Shown here: positions 27,255 through 36,497 of the stretch, piece after piece | Numbering within the stretch: the first letter of the stretch is position 1 | Layout: each line of letters starts with the position of its first letter | Translations under genes and position numbers: made by a program | From: Acidobacteriaceae bacterium | Lineage (GTDB): Bacteria > Acidobacteriota > Terriglobia > Terriglobales > Acidobacteriaceae | Assembly: GCA_028283625.1 (NCBI GenBank) | Contig: JAPWKG010000022.1 | Coordinates: forward strand, 1 to 39,783 | Length of the DNA: 39,783 bases | Direction of reading: 5' to 3' | Notes under the pieces: generated by a model | Databases searched by the model: none | What the model was told of the DNA's origin: nothing | Seen by the model: the letters and a program-made list of their open reading frames with translations, nothing else

Positions 27255-28111
27255 CTCTCGGTAACTTGCTCAATCCGTCCGAGAAAGCGCATCAGGTGAC
27301 CGGCAACGATCTCTGGGCGCTCCTCGGCGGGCCGGTGGCCTACACCATGCAACAGGTGAAGCTGCGAGCTATCAAAGTGCCGGCGCAGCTCCGTCGCGCT
27401 TGAATGCGGCACGGCACGGTCACAATCCCCCCAGAGCAACAACGTTGCCTGCTCTACGCGCTGGCAAAGCGAGCGGTGCAATGCGGCCATATCCTCGTGC
27501 CAGCTGCGAAGAAGCCGCAACAAATGGCAGATCGTGCCCGGCGTTCTGAGATTGTCGCGATACGGCTTCAAACGTTCCGCCGAATCCCAACTCTGTGGCC
27601 CGGCCATGCGACGTAGTCCGATCATCTGCATCCACCGCGGAAACCACGGCATAGCATAGGCAAACAAACGGCCCGGCAAGGTCAGATAAAACCGGATCAG
27701 CGGATCCCCCTCGCGGAAGTAAGGGTGTGCCGGAGCAAGCAGCACCATGGAACGAACTCGCTCCGGAGCGATCTGCGCCACCTGCATGGCTACTGAGCCA
27801 CCATGAGAGTGACCGAGCAGACAGGTTTCCTGCAATCCCATGCACTTCAGAGCTTCGAGCGTAGCGCGCGCGATGGCTGGCAGCGTCGCATCCAGCCCAG
27901 CCCGCCGTTCCGAACGCCCCGCGCCAGGAAAATCGAGCGCCACCACATGCTGCCCGCACGGCAGCTCCGCCAGCAGAGGGCGAAAGGTATCTGCGCACCC
28001 CATCAACCCATGTAGCAGCACAAGTGTAGGCCGTTCAGGAGACCGAATTCCCTGCTCCAGATAAGACAGGGTAAGGCCGTTCACATCGAGATGTCGTCGA
28101 ACTGGAGGCAT
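27179..28111 (-). CDS. Alpha/beta hydrolase fold protein
   Basis: The 310-residue product has the classical order: LVLLHGLMG oxyanion turn, DFPGAGRSE, nucleophile elbow GHSHGG (S102), a cap region of amphipathic helices (about 130-205), the acid GDCDRAVP and the catalytic His in HGVGHRPAEE. It resembles epoxide hydrolase/haloperoxidase-like and MhpC-type enzymes; the substrate is unknown. The last ~25 codons (SSNFFPSQTRSASR and beyond) lie inside the coding end of the opposite hydrolase gene and look like a tail acquired by read-through. A 5-6 bp hairpin (28125-28138) sits just upstream of the start. Confidence 0.85.
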   Translation of the reverse strand: MPPVRRHLDVNGLTLSYLEQGIRSPERPTLVLLHGLMGCADTFRPLLAELPCGQHVVALDFPGAGRSERRAGLDATLPAIARATLEALKCMGLQETCLLGHSHGGSVAMQVAQIAPERVRSMVLLAPAHPYFREGDPLIRFYLTLPGRLFAYAMPWFPRWMQMIGLRRMAGPQSWDSAERLKPYRDNLRTPGTICHLLRLLRSWHEDMAALHRSLCQRVEQATLLLWGDCDRAVPHSSATELRRHFDSSQLHLLHGVGHRPAEERPEIVAGHLMRFLGRIEQVTESYSSNFFPSQTRSASRMTPSFDAGD

Positions 28112-28204
28112 GGAAACGCGAAAACACGCCGAGGCGTGCTTTCTCCATGGTAACGGCTAGAGAATTCATCAAATGTTAATTTTCACGGGCCGAGGTTGTC
28201 CTCT

Positions 28205-28245
28205 AAAGCGAAAAGCGCCGCAGAACGTTCGTCCTGCGGCGCTTT
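28205..28245 (-). terminator. Rho-independent terminator after the argD-type gene
   Basis: On the - strand an 11-bp stem (28244-28234 with 28223-28213, AAGCGCCGCAG type) has a 10-nt loop. TTTTCGCTTT follows it. It ends the aminotransferase transcript 20 bp after the stop. Confidence 0.82.
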
Positions 28246-28264
28246 CTTGTTCCTTTTCAGTGGT

Positions 28265-29518
28265 TTAGGCGGATGCCAGCGACACTTCCTGAACAACTTC
28301 TTTTGAACCCGCCCCTAGAAGTTCATAAAGAAGCTCCACCGCTAAGTCCACATGCTCGCGCTCCAGCAGGTATGAAGGCAGGAAGCGAAGGATGTTGCCC
28401 TGAACGACGTTGAAGAGGACACCGCGCAGCAGGCCCGCTTCGGCAAACGGGCGCGCAGCCTGGTTCAACTCCAGACCAAGCAGAAGACCTCGTCCCCGTG
28501 CCTCTACCGCAAGCGGGGATGCCACGGCCAATTGCTTCAGGCTCTCCAGCAAATAGTCGCCGGTGTCATTGACCTTCGCAAGAAGGTTCTCCTGCTCCAC
28601 GACGTTGCAGAACTCGAGTCCCAGACGGCAGGCCATCGGGCTTCCGCCCAGCGTCGAGCCATGCTTGGCCACACCGAAAGCATCGAAAAGCTTCTCATTG
28701 ACGAGAATAGCCGAGAGCGGCAAACCACCACCCAACGGCTTACCCAGGATCAGGATGTCGGGCTGAACGCCGGAAGCGGTCGAGGCAAACCAGTCGCCAC
28801 AACGGCCGAGCCCGCATTGAATCTCATCGAAGATGAGCAGCGCGTTGAACTTGTCCGCCAACGCACGCGCCTCCGCCATAAAAGGTGCCGAGATGACGTG
28901 GACGCCGCCCTCTCCGAGCAACGGCTCCATCAGGATGGCGGCCGTATCTTCCGTTACCGCCGCACGGAGCTGCTCCAGATTTTCGCGTTCCACAAAGCTG
29001 ACGTGCGGCAGACCCGGGCCAAAGTCCAGACGATATTTGTCCTGCCCGGTAACCGAAAGCGAACCATACGTGCGGCCGTGATAAGAGTTCTTCAGCGCGA
29101 CAATGCCGTGCTTGGTTGAGCCGTTCGAGCTCTGCCGCGCATGCGTGCGGGCCAGCTTCAGCGCGCCTTCAACGGCTTCCGAGCCGCCCGTGGAATAAAA
29201 CACACCCTTCATACCGGCTCGGGAGCAAAGTTCTTCAGCCAGCGCCCCGGCGTAGGGCGTAGCGTACTGCGGCGAGAGGTGAACGATTTTGGCAGCCTGA
29301 TCGGCCATGGCGGCGACCATGCGGGGATGGGCGTGGCCCAACGCGTTCACACCCAGACCGGCCATGAGGTCCAGGTACTTGTTGCCGGATGTGTCGTACA
29401 GATACACACCCTCACCCCGGTCCATGACCACGGGGTAGCGCGCGTAGACGGGCAAAGTTCGCTCCGCATCGCGCGCGAGTATTTGATTCGCTTCGGCGTC
29501 TTGCCGGAAATCTAACAT
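28265..29518 (-). CDS. argD: Class III PLP-dependent aminotransferase, acetylornithine aminotransferase type
   Basis: This enzyme probably interconverts N-acetylornithine and N-acetylglutamate semialdehyde in arginine synthesis. The 417-residue product shows the class III pattern: YLDLMAGLGVNALGHAHP, STGGSEAVEGALKLAR, SYHGRTYGSLSVTG, the cofactor Asp in FDEIQCGLGR (D231) and the PLP lysine in LGKPLGGGLP (K260), followed by HGSTLGGSPMAC. Other class III enzymes such as GABA or succinylornithine transaminases cannot be excluded, since no other arg gene is adjacent. The start at 29518 follows from the conserved N-terminus. It is divergent from the sensor kinase gene. Confidence 0.85.
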   Translation of the reverse strand: MLDFRQDAEANQILARDAERTLPVYARYPVVMDRGEGVYLYDTSGNKYLDLMAGLGVNALGHAHPRMVAAMADQAAKIVHLSPQYATPYAGALAEELCSRAGMKGVFYSTGGSEAVEGALKLARTHARQSSNGSTKHGIVALKNSYHGRTYGSLSVTGQDKYRLDFGPGLPHVSFVERENLEQLRAAVTEDTAAILMEPLLGEGGVHVISAPFMAEARALADKFNALLIFDEIQCGLGRCGDWFASTASGVQPDILILGKPLGGGLPLSAILVNEKLFDAFGVAKHGSTLGGSPMACRLGLEFCNVVEQENLLAKVNDTGDYLLESLKQLAVASPLAVEARGRGLLLGLELNQAARPFAEAGLLRGVLFNVVQGNILRFLPSYLLEREHVDLAVELLYELLGAGSKEVVQEVSLASA

Positions 29519-29591
29519 GATTCCATCAGAATCAGGGTTAACATGTCACCGGGTCAAGGCTCCCGGCCGGTTTCTGTCGCAGGATTTGTCG

Positions 29592-29666
29592 CAGGGAATC
29601 AAAAGATACCCCTATCGGAATAAGCCTATGGCGATACGGCTAACCATAGGCGACTATGATTCCCTG
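29592..29666. promoter_or_regulatory. Nested inverted repeats, candidate activator binding region
   Basis: The outer arms are CAGGGAATC (29592-29600) and GATTCCCTG (29658-29666). The inner arms are GCCTATGG (29624-29631) and CCATAGGC (29644-29651) with a 12-bp spacer. The inner dyad is centred about 110 bp upstream of the start predicted for the sigma-54-like promoter, where enhancer-binding proteins usually bind. The rest of the 29519-29780 space shows no gene that I trust. Confidence 0.5.
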
Positions 29667-29719
29667 TATCCCGAAGAGATAAAAGAGCTTTATTTGTGCA
29701 TTTAGGGCCATTTCTCAGT

Positions 29720-29736
29720 TTGGTCCTACGCTTGCA
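29720..29736 (+). promoter_or_regulatory. Sigma-54 (-24/-12) promoter of the kinase-regulator pair
   Basis: TTGGTCCTACGCTTGCA has the invariant GG (29722-29723) and GC (29734-29735) exactly 10 bp apart and keeps TTGG and TTGCA of the consensus. Transcription would start near 29747, about 34 nt before the GTG of the sensor kinase. The unit also encodes a sigma-54-dependent activator. Confidence 0.65.
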
Positions 29737-29780
29737 ATAATTACAGCCAGACGACTCAGGCTTCGTAGCGATCTCGAACG

Positions 29781-32720
29781 GTGAAAAGCGGATCCCAAAC
29801 CCGGCTTCTGGCAGTGCTGCTGGCACTGTTAACCCTTGCTGCAATTGGGGTTGGGATTGCAAATCTGGTGCAGGAGTCGAGCACAAACCCGCCTACGGAC
29901 GGCGCTCGCTGGTCAGAGGTGGATGGCGGCCTGCTGGCATATATTCTTCCCGCAGATACGCCCGCTATTCGGGCCGGCATCCGTCAGGGAGATATCCTTA
30001 CCGCGGTCAACGGTCACCGCGTGCGCAACATCGCGGCGCTGGAGCATGAAGTCAGTGCCAGCGGCATCTGGTCGCGCGCCACTTATACGCTCGAACGAAA
30101 GGCCTCAACCGGCAAGCTGACCTCGCTCGACATCGGTCTGATTCTTGAGCCCGCAGACCGAACCGACTATCAGGTGATGCGCCTGATCGCACTGGTCTAT
30201 CTGGCGATCGGACTCTATGTACTTTTTCGACGCTGGGGCGCTCCGAAGTCGACCCATTTCTTCATCTTCTGCCTGACTTCGTTCGTCCTGTACGCCTTTC
30301 GCTACACCAGCGTGCTCGACGGTCTGGACCAGACAGTGTTCTGGTGTAATGTTGCGGCGTTTGTCCTTCAACCGGCGATGTTCCTCCAGTTCGCACTCAC
30401 CTTTGAGGGAGAAGCCACGCGGCGTGAACTTCGCGGTTTAGGCCCAGTGCTCTATCTACCGGGTGCGGTTCTGGTCGTTCTTCGCTGGTTCTCCCTGCGC
30501 GTCTGGTCGCCTACTGAGCGTCTACAGCACCGACTCGATCAGGTGGACTACGGCTACCTGGCAGCCTATTACGTTCTGGCAGCCATTCTTTTCTACATAC
30601 GCTACCGCCGAGAAGAAAGACCGCTCGAACGTCAGCAGCTGAAGTGGCTGACCCGAGGCACGCTGCTCACCGTAGCGCCGTTTACCGCCTTCTACGTCAT
30701 ACCGTTTCTTGCTGACTGGAATACTCCCGGAACGCTGACCAAGATTGCGGTTCTTAGCCTCATCCTGCTCCCGTTGACCTTCTCCTGGGCGATTGTTCGC
30801 TACCGGTTGATGGACGTAGATCTGATCTTCAAACGGGGTGTCACTTACACCCTTGTGACCGCGGCACTCGTGGGACTTTACTTCGGCGTCATTGCTTTAT
30901 TCGCTGAGATGGTCCACACGCGGCTGCCGAGCATGAAGTCCTGGGGTCTGGTTGCGGCCATCATCGTAACGGGGCTGATCTTCGATCCGCTCAAACGGAT
31001 CATTCAAGGCCGCGTAGACCGCCTCTTCGATCAGAAGAAGTTCGACTATCGCGAAACGCTCATAGACTTCGGCAAAGAGTTGAATGCGCAGACAGATCTG
31101 CGAGCGCTTGTCGATGCCATTGTCGAGCGTCTTCCGCAGACAATGCTGCTGACCCGTGTCGCCGTGTTTCTGCCAGTAGAAGACAGCTACCCTCAGCGCT
31201 ACACCATGGTTGCTTCGCACGGACTCAGTGAATCCGTGCTTCATGCCCCGATGGATATGGGATTTCTGGACTTCCGGCGTAACGGAGAAGACTCCCACAT
31301 TTACTTTGAAGGCCCGCACGCTCTGCTGCGCTTTCCGGAGTCGCAACGTGAAACGGCAGCCGCACTCGATCTGAACTATTACGTGCCTTGTCGCGCCGCA
31401 CGACACGAGGACGGTGGCAAGTCAACGGTGGCTGTTCTGGGGCTCGGACGCACGGGCGCAGGCGACTTCCTTTCCAGCGAAGACATGGTGTTGCTTGAAT
31501 CGCTTGCCGGGTACGTCGGCATCGCCATCCAGAACGCGCAGCTCTATCAGCGCCTGACTGAAAAGGCCACGGAGTTCGAGCGTCTGCGGGACTTCAACCA
31601 GAACATCGTTGAATCCATTAACATCGGCGTCTTCGCGGTGGACCTGGAAGATCATATCGAGAGCTGGAACGCTCAGATGGAGGTCATGTATGCCACTCCC
31701 CGCGCAGAGGCCTTGCGCAAAACCCTCGCCGATGTCTTCCCTGTGGAGTTTGTGCAGGAGTTTGACCGCGTTCGAGCCGAACAAGGGGTTTTGACGCTCT
31801 ACAAATTCCGCCTCCCCACGCCTACCGGAGATGCGCGAACAGCAAACATCACGGTGGCCCCGTTGCTCAATCGCAACTTCGTTCCGGTGGGACGCATCGT
31901 TCTGGTCGACGACATTACCGATCGCGTCAACATGGAGTCTCAGCTGACGCAGGCTGAGAAACTCTCCTCCATCGGCCTGCTGGCGGCCGGTGTGGCCCAT
32001 GAGGTGAATACGCCGCTTGCCGTCATCTCAAGCTACGCACAAATGCTGGGCAAGCAACTGCGAACCGCTGACGATGCGAGCCAGAAACGTCTGCAGCCTG
32101 TACTGGACAAGATCATTCAGCAAACCTTCCGTGCCAGCGAGATCGCCAGCGGGCTGCTCAACTTCTCGCGCATGGGGACCACAGACATGAGCCGCACCGA
32201 CCTGAACAGCATCGTGCGCGATACGGCTCTGTTGCTGGAGCATCAGATGCGCTCCGGCGCGGTTACTCTAATCACCGATCTTGCTGAGGACACGCCCCCC
32301 ATTGCGGGAAATCGCGGCAAGCTGCAACAGGTTCTTGTAAACCTCATCCTGAACGCCAAAGACGCTCTCCAGGAAAAAGGTTCTGGACAGATCAAGATTA
32401 GTACGCGACGCAACGCAACCGGCGCGGAGCTGCTCGTAGAAGACAACGGTCAAGGAATGCCGCCCGAGGTGATCGCGCGCATTTATGACCCTTTCTTCAC
32501 GACAAAGTCCAACCCGAAAGAGGGCCACCGCAAAGGCACAGGCCTTGGCCTTTCGGTAACCTACGGCATCGTGCAGGAACATGCCGGTGTAATTGAAGTA
32601 ACAAGCACGGTTGGTGAGGGCACGACGTTCCGGCTCGAGTTCCCTGCGGAGTCCGCTGAGGGCAAGAAGGAACAGAAGCAATCACCTACAACGGAAGAAG
32701 GGACAGCGGTACATGTCTAG
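29781..32720 (+). CDS. Membrane sensor histidine kinase with PDZ, GAF and PAS domains
   Basis: The 979-residue kinase has an N-terminal membrane helix (8-28), then a PDZ-like segment (about 45-115; PADTPAIRAGIRQGDILTAVNG and the following GH). Eight or nine further membrane helices follow between about 129 and 400, then a GAF-type domain (about 425-590) and a PAS domain (about 605-715). HisKA comes next with the phospho-acceptor in AAGVAHEVNTPLAV (H740), and last the ATPase with N box NLILNAKDAL, DNGQGMP, DPFFTTK and KGTGLGLSV. The PDZ segment probably faces the periplasm (inference). The start is GTG at 29781, without a clear ribosome-binding site. The NtrC-type regulator overlaps its 3' end by 8 bp, so they form one two-component system. 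The signal sensed is unknown. Confidence 0.92.
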   Translation: MKSGSQTRLLAVLLALLTLAAIGVGIANLVQESSTNPPTDGARWSEVDGGLLAYILPADTPAIRAGIRQGDILTAVNGHRVRNIAALEHEVSASGIWSRATYTLERKASTGKLTSLDIGLILEPADRTDYQVMRLIALVYLAIGLYVLFRRWGAPKSTHFFIFCLTSFVLYAFRYTSVLDGLDQTVFWCNVAAFVLQPAMFLQFALTFEGEATRRELRGLGPVLYLPGAVLVVLRWFSLRVWSPTERLQHRLDQVDYGYLAAYYVLAAILFYIRYRREERPLERQQLKWLTRGTLLTVAPFTAFYVIPFLADWNTPGTLTKIAVLSLILLPLTFSWAIVRYRLMDVDLIFKRGVTYTLVTAALVGLYFGVIALFAEMVHTRLPSMKSWGLVAAIIVTGLIFDPLKRIIQGRVDRLFDQKKFDYRETLIDFGKELNAQTDLRALVDAIVERLPQTMLLTRVAVFLPVEDSYPQRYTMVASHGLSESVLHAPMDMGFLDFRRNGEDSHIYFEGPHALLRFPESQRETAAALDLNYYVPCRAARHEDGGKSTVAVLGLGRTGAGDFLSSEDMVLLESLAGYVGIAIQNAQLYQRLTEKATEFERLRDFNQNIVESINIGVFAVDLEDHIESWNAQMEVMYATPRAEALRKTLADVFPVEFVQEFDRVRAEQGVLTLYKFRLPTPTGDARTANITVAPLLNRNFVPVGRIVLVDDITDRVNMESQLTQAEKLSSIGLLAAGVAHEVNTPLAVISSYAQMLGKQLRTADDASQKRLQPVLDKIIQQTFRASEIASGLLNFSRMGTTDMSRTDLNSIVRDTALLLEHQMRSGAVTLITDLAEDTPPIAGNRGKLQQVLVNLILNAKDALQEKGSGQIKISTRRNATGAELLVEDNGQGMPPEVIARIYDPFFTTKSNPKEGHRKGTGLGLSVTYGIVQEHAGVIEVTSTVGEGTTFRLEFPAESAEGKKEQKQSPTTEEGTAVHV

Positions 32721-34152
32721 TGGTACGACGCTCGGCGAGCGTGGGTTCGGGAATGTTCACGGAAACACGCAGACGCAACGCATCCTGATCATCGATGACG
32801 AAGCAGGCATTCGAGATTCCCTCGACACCCTGCTCGGCCTTGAAGGTTTTGAGGTGGAAATGGCCGGCGATGGAGCCGCTGGCCTGGACCTGCTGACACG
32901 TCGGCAATTCGACCTGCTGCTTCTGGATCTCTCTCTCCCGGGAGAAAGCGGCATCGATCTTCTGCCCCGTATCAAGTCACTGGTGCCGGAGCTTCCGGTC
33001 ATTATGATCACGGCCTACGGCACAGTCGGCAACGTTGTCGATGCCATGAATGCCGGTGCCTCGAACTTCATTCAGAAGCCCTGGGACAACGAAAAGCTTC
33101 TGGCCGATATCCGTTCCGCTATTGGACGCAACAAGGCCGAGCAGGAAGTCGTTCACCTCAAGCGCGCGCTCAAACAGCGTTCCAGCTTCGATAACATCGT
33201 GGGTAAGAGCGATGTCATGCAGCGCCTCTTCGATACGGTGGCTCAGGTAGCACCGTCGCGCTCCACGGTTCTGATTCAGGGCGAAAGCGGTACAGGTAAG
33301 GAGCTTATCGCGCGCGCGATTCATACGAACTCTCCGCGCCGCGACAAGCCCTTTATTCCAGTAAATACAGGCGCAGTACCTAGCGACCTGCTTGAGTCCA
33401 CGCTCTTCGGCCATGAACGCGGCGCCTTCACCTCTGCCGTGGCTTCGAAGAAAGGTCTTTTTGAAGTCGCCGATCAAGGCACGCTGTTTCTTGACGAAAT
33501 CGGCACTATGTCAATGGACATGCAGGCCAAAATTCTGCGCGTGCTGCAGGATCGTCGTTTTATGAGATTAGGTGGCACGCAGGAGATGCAGGTGGATGTG
33601 CGCATCCTGGCCGCAACGAACGTGCCGCTTGCCCAGGCGGTAAAGGAAGGTCGCTTCCGCGAAGATCTTTTCTATCGCCTGAACGTCATCTCGCTGGAAC
33701 TGCCCCCACTGCGCAGTCGCAAGGAAGACATTTCCCTCCTGGCCAATCACTACCTGAAGTTTTACGCACAGGAGAACGGCTTCGACACGCCGGAACTGAC
33801 GGCCGACGCCCTACGCGTCATGATGGACTACGACTGGCCGGGCAACGTTCGCGAACTGGAAAACGCCATGGAACGCAGCGTCGTGCTTGCAACCGGACCC
33901 AGTATCGGAGCCGACCTTCTTCCGGGACAGGTCCGCGGCACAACCTATTCAACCGCTCTGCTGGAACAGCGCTCGGACGCCTCCCTCTTCGATGTGATGG
34001 AGGATATTGAACGCCGCATCATCGCCGATCGCCTGGAGCGCTGCAGCTGGAATCAGACCGAAGCAGCGGAATACTTCAGGATTCCGCTCTCCACTCTGAA
34101 CCAGAAGATCAAGCGCCTTTCGATCGAGGTGAAAAAGCGGAGCCGCGACTGA
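32713..34152 (+). CDS. NtrC-family sigma-54-dependent response regulator
   Basis: The 479-residue product has a receiver domain (acidic pair in LIIDDEAG, phospho-acceptor D72 in [13 protein letters not shown], Lys in IQKPWD). Next is the AAA+ sigma-54 activation domain with Walker A GESGTGKE (190-197), the sigma-54 contact loop GAFTSA (237-242), the Walker B segment LFLDEIGTM and the R-finger region [13 protein letters not shown] Fis-type helix-turn-helix follows (about 437-475, [19 protein letters not shown]). The contact loop differs from the canonical GAFTGA by Gly to Ser. The ATG at 32713 overlaps the kinase stop; in-frame upstream codons lie inside the kinase. It probably activates the sigma-54-like promoter in front of its own operon. 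Confidence 0.95.
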   Translation: MSSGTTLGERGFGNVHGNTQTQRILIIDDEAGIRDSLDTLLGLEGFEVEMAGDGAAGLDLLTRRQFDLLLLDLSLPGESGIDLLPRIKSLVPELPVIMITAYGTVGNVVDAMNAGASNFIQKPWDNEKLLADIRSAIGRNKAEQEVVHLKRALKQRSSFDNIVGKSDVMQRLFDTVAQVAPSRSTVLIQGESGTGKELIARAIHTNSPRRDKPFIPVNTGAVPSDLLESTLFGHERGAFTSAVASKKGLFEVADQGTLFLDEIGTMSMDMQAKILRVLQDRRFMRLGGTQEMQVDVRILAATNVPLAQAVKEGRFREDLFYRLNVISLELPPLRSRKEDISLLANHYLKFYAQENGFDTPELTADALRVMMDYDWPGNVRELENAMERSVVLATGPSIGADLLPGQVRGTTYSTALLEQRSDASLFDVMEDIERRIIADRLERCSWNQTEAAEYFRIPLSTLNQKIKRLSIEVKKRSRD

Positions 34153-34204
34153 TAAACTGCTCCTTGGCGTCAGTTTTTTACACGCTGAACGGAGAATGCC
34201 CTTC

Positions 34205-35158
34205 ATGTCGCAGAACAACGTCTCGCACAACGGTACCGCTACGTCCCTTCGCCTGAAGACCGGCCTTGCAGAAATGCTCAAGGGCGGCGTCATTATGGAC
34301 GTCATGGACGTCGAACAGGCCCGCATTGCGGAAGAAGCCGGCGCAGTTTCAGTTATGGCGCTGGAGCGCGTCCCTGCAATGATTCGTGCGGAAGGGGGTG
34401 TCGCCCGTATGGCGAACCCGGCGCTGATCCGGGAGATCATGGGCGTTGTCAACCTGCCCGTCATGGCAAAGGCGCGCATCGGTCACTTTGTGGAAGCCCA
34501 GGTTTTGCAGGAACTCGGTGTCGACTTCATCGACGAAAGCGAAGTGCTTACACCGGCGGATGAACAGTTCCACATCGACAAGCACCAGTTCACGACCCCC
34601 TTTGTCTGCGGTGCAAAGAACCTTGGTGAAGCGTTGCGCCGCATCGCGGAAGGTGCTGCGATGATCCGCACTAAGGGTGAACCCGGCACCGGTGACGTCG
34701 TACACGCCGTCACGCATATGCGCACCATCGTGCGCGAGATGAAGGCACTCTCCGCTCTGAGCGAAGACGAACTCTACCACGCTGCCAAGAACCTGCAGGC
34801 ACCATATGAGCTGGTGCGCCTTGTCGCACAGGAAGGCAAACTACCAGTTCCGAACTTTTCTGCCGGCGGCATCGCCACCCCCGCAGATGCAGCATTGATG
34901 ATGCAGCTCGGCGCTGAAACGGTCTTTGTTGGTTCAGGCATCTTTATGAAGGATGGCGCAACCCCGCTCAACCTGACCCCCGGACACCCCGAGCGTGAAG
35001 AAGCCGTGAGTCGCGCACGCGCCATCGTGATTGCGACCACGCACTACAAGGACGCAAAGATCATTGCAGAGGCCAGTGCGCAGGTGAAGGGACACATGAA
35101 GGGACTCGCAGCCGCAGCGATCGAAGAAAAAGACCGCATGCAGACACGCGGCTGGTAG
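34205..35158 (+). CDS. pdxS: Pyridoxal 5'-phosphate synthase subunit PdxS
   Basis: PdxS builds PLP from ribose-5-phosphate, glyceraldehyde-3-phosphate and ammonia supplied by PdxT (DXP-independent pathway). The 317-residue product contains [28 protein letters not shown], the Schiff-base lysine in MAKARIGH (K89), [13 protein letters not shown] and [12 protein letters not shown]. The ATG at 34205 is preferred because the CGGAGAA upstream is at the correct distance. An in-frame ATG at 34196 sits too close to it. pdxT starts 4 bp after the stop. Confidence 0.97.
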   Translation: MSQNNVSHNGTATSLRLKTGLAEMLKGGVIMDVMDVEQARIAEEAGAVSVMALERVPAMIRAEGGVARMANPALIREIMGVVNLPVMAKARIGHFVEAQVLQELGVDFIDESEVLTPADEQFHIDKHQFTTPFVCGAKNLGEALRRIAEGAAMIRTKGEPGTGDVVHAVTHMRTIVREMKALSALSEDELYHAAKNLQAPYELVRLVAQEGKLPVPNFSAGGIATPADAALMMQLGAETVFVGSGIFMKDGATPLNLTPGHPEREEAVSRARAIVIATTHYKDAKIIAEASAQVKGHMKGLAAAAIEEKDRMQTRGW

Positions 35159-35162
35159 TTCT

Positions 35163-35744
35163 ATGCCAGAGCCACCCCATATCGGAGTCCTGGCGCTGCA
35201 GGGCGCGTTTGACGTTCATGCCAAACGCCTTACAGAGCTTGGCGCGAAAGCACATTTGATCCGGAAACCCGATGAGCTCAAGGAGCTCGACGGTCTTGTT
35301 CTGCCGGGGGGAGAGTCTTCGACCTTCCTCTGGCATCTCGAACTGGCGGGCTTCTATGACGTTTTGAAGGCCTTCGTGCAGAGCAAACCCACCTTCGGCA
35401 CCTGCGCGGGAACCATTCTGCTCGCAAGCGAAGTCCTGAACCCGGCACAAAAATCCTTCGCGGTGCTGGACATTACGGTAGAGCGAAATGCGTATGGGCG
35501 GCAGAACGACTCCGTCATTCTGCAGGAAGAGACCAGCCTGCCGGGCGGCCCGCTTGAGACCGTCTACATCCGGGCCCCACGCATTGCGCGAACCGGAGCA
35601 GGTGTAGTGACACTCGCAACGCGTGATGGCTCCCCTACGCTTGTCAGGCAAGGCCATGTGCTGGCTGCCACCTTTCATCCGGAGCTTTCCGAAGATCGGC
35701 GCGTGCACGAGTATTTCCTCGAGATGGTTCGCGCGTCCCGCTAG
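35163..35744 (+). CDS. pdxT: Pyridoxal 5'-phosphate synthase glutaminase subunit PdxT
   Basis: PdxT is the class I glutamine amidotransferase that gives ammonia to PdxS. The 193-residue product has GVLALQGAFDVH, LPGGESST, the nucleophile loop GTCAGTILLA (C81) and the catalytic His-Glu pair in TFHPELSED. It starts 4 bp after pdxS, as expected for a translationally coupled pair. The coxB start lies only 9 bp beyond its stop, so transcription may run on into the oxidase genes. Confidence 0.96.
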   Translation: MPEPPHIGVLALQGAFDVHAKRLTELGAKAHLIRKPDELKELDGLVLPGGESSTFLWHLELAGFYDVLKAFVQSKPTFGTCAGTILLASEVLNPAQKSFAVLDITVERNAYGRQNDSVILQEETSLPGGPLETVYIRAPRIARTGAGVVTLATRDGSPTLVRQGHVLAATFHPELSEDRRVHEYFLEMVRASR

Positions 35745-35753
35745 AATCAGCGC

Positions 35754-36497
35754 ATGCACTCAGCGACAGCGCTTCTGGTTTTCCTCCGCTGGCCTCTGCC
35801 TGCGGACGTTGCCGCGCATGGACACGCGCTCGATCGTCATCTTCTGCTCAATCTGAATCTTGCGCTGGCCTTTCTGGCTCTGGCTCACGTACTGCTATTT
35901 GCAGGGCTGATGCTGCGCAGGCGCGACGCCTCAGCACAGCACAAAGTCATGGCCGAGTACGTGCCCCTGGCAGGCTTTGCTCTGCTGTTCTTTCTGCTGG
36001 CGGCCCATGCGCAAACGCTCTGGGCCAATGAGCGCTTCACCGGCGCATCTCCTGAAGCGTTACAGATTGAGGTGACGGGCATGCAGTTTGCCTGGTACTT
36101 CCGCTATCCCGGGCAGGATGCAGCCTTTGGCGAGACACGGCCCGAGTTGGTGGATGCCGGCGAGGGCAACCCTCTGGGCATTGTCCCCACAGACGAACGT
36201 GGCAAAGACGACTTCGTCAGCGCTCAGCTGGTCCTGCCTGCCGGGCGTGAGGTTGATCTTGCCCTGCGATCGCTCGACGTGATCCACGGCTTTGCTATAC
36301 CGGAGATGCGCGTGAAGCAAAACGCAGTCCCAGGACAAACAACGCACCTGCACTTTACCGCCGAAAAGCCCGGCGAATATGCCTTGCTGTGTACACAGGT
36401 CTGTGGACTCGGACACTACCGCATGAGTTCCACGGTGCGCGTTCTTACGCCAGAAGCGTATGCAGCGTGGCTTAGCGCGCGTGAGGTTCACCCATAA
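35754..36497 (+). CDS. coxB: Cytochrome c oxidase subunit II
   Basis: Subunit II receives electrons from cytochrome c at the binuclear CuA centre. The 247-residue product has two membrane helices (about 30-53 and 65-87), then a periplasmic cupredoxin domain with MQFAWYFRYPG. The CuA ligand set is the His in VIHGFAIPEMRVKQNAVPG and C213, C217, H221 and M224 in CTQVCGLGHYRM. No haem c motif follows, so it is the plain aa3-type form. Its stop overlaps the coxA start by one base (TAATG). Confidence 0.94.
   Translation: MHSATALLVFLRWPLPADVAAHGHALDRHLLLNLNLALAFLALAHVLLFAGLMLRRRDASAQHKVMAEYVPLAGFALLFFLLAAHAQTLWANERFTGASPEALQIEVTGMQFAWYFRYPGQDAAFGETRPELVDAGEGNPLGIVPTDERGKDDFVSAQLVLPAGREVDLALRSLDVIHGFAIPEMRVKQNAVPGQTTHLHFTAEKPGEYALLCTQVCGLGHYRMSSTVRVLTPEAYAAWLSAREVHP

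Noticed and set aside
29517..29705. Short 62-codon frame between argD and the kinase gene
   Set aside because: Its start overlaps the argD start codon, it has no ribosome-binding site, and it runs through the nested inverted repeats, which better explain the sequence as regulatory.
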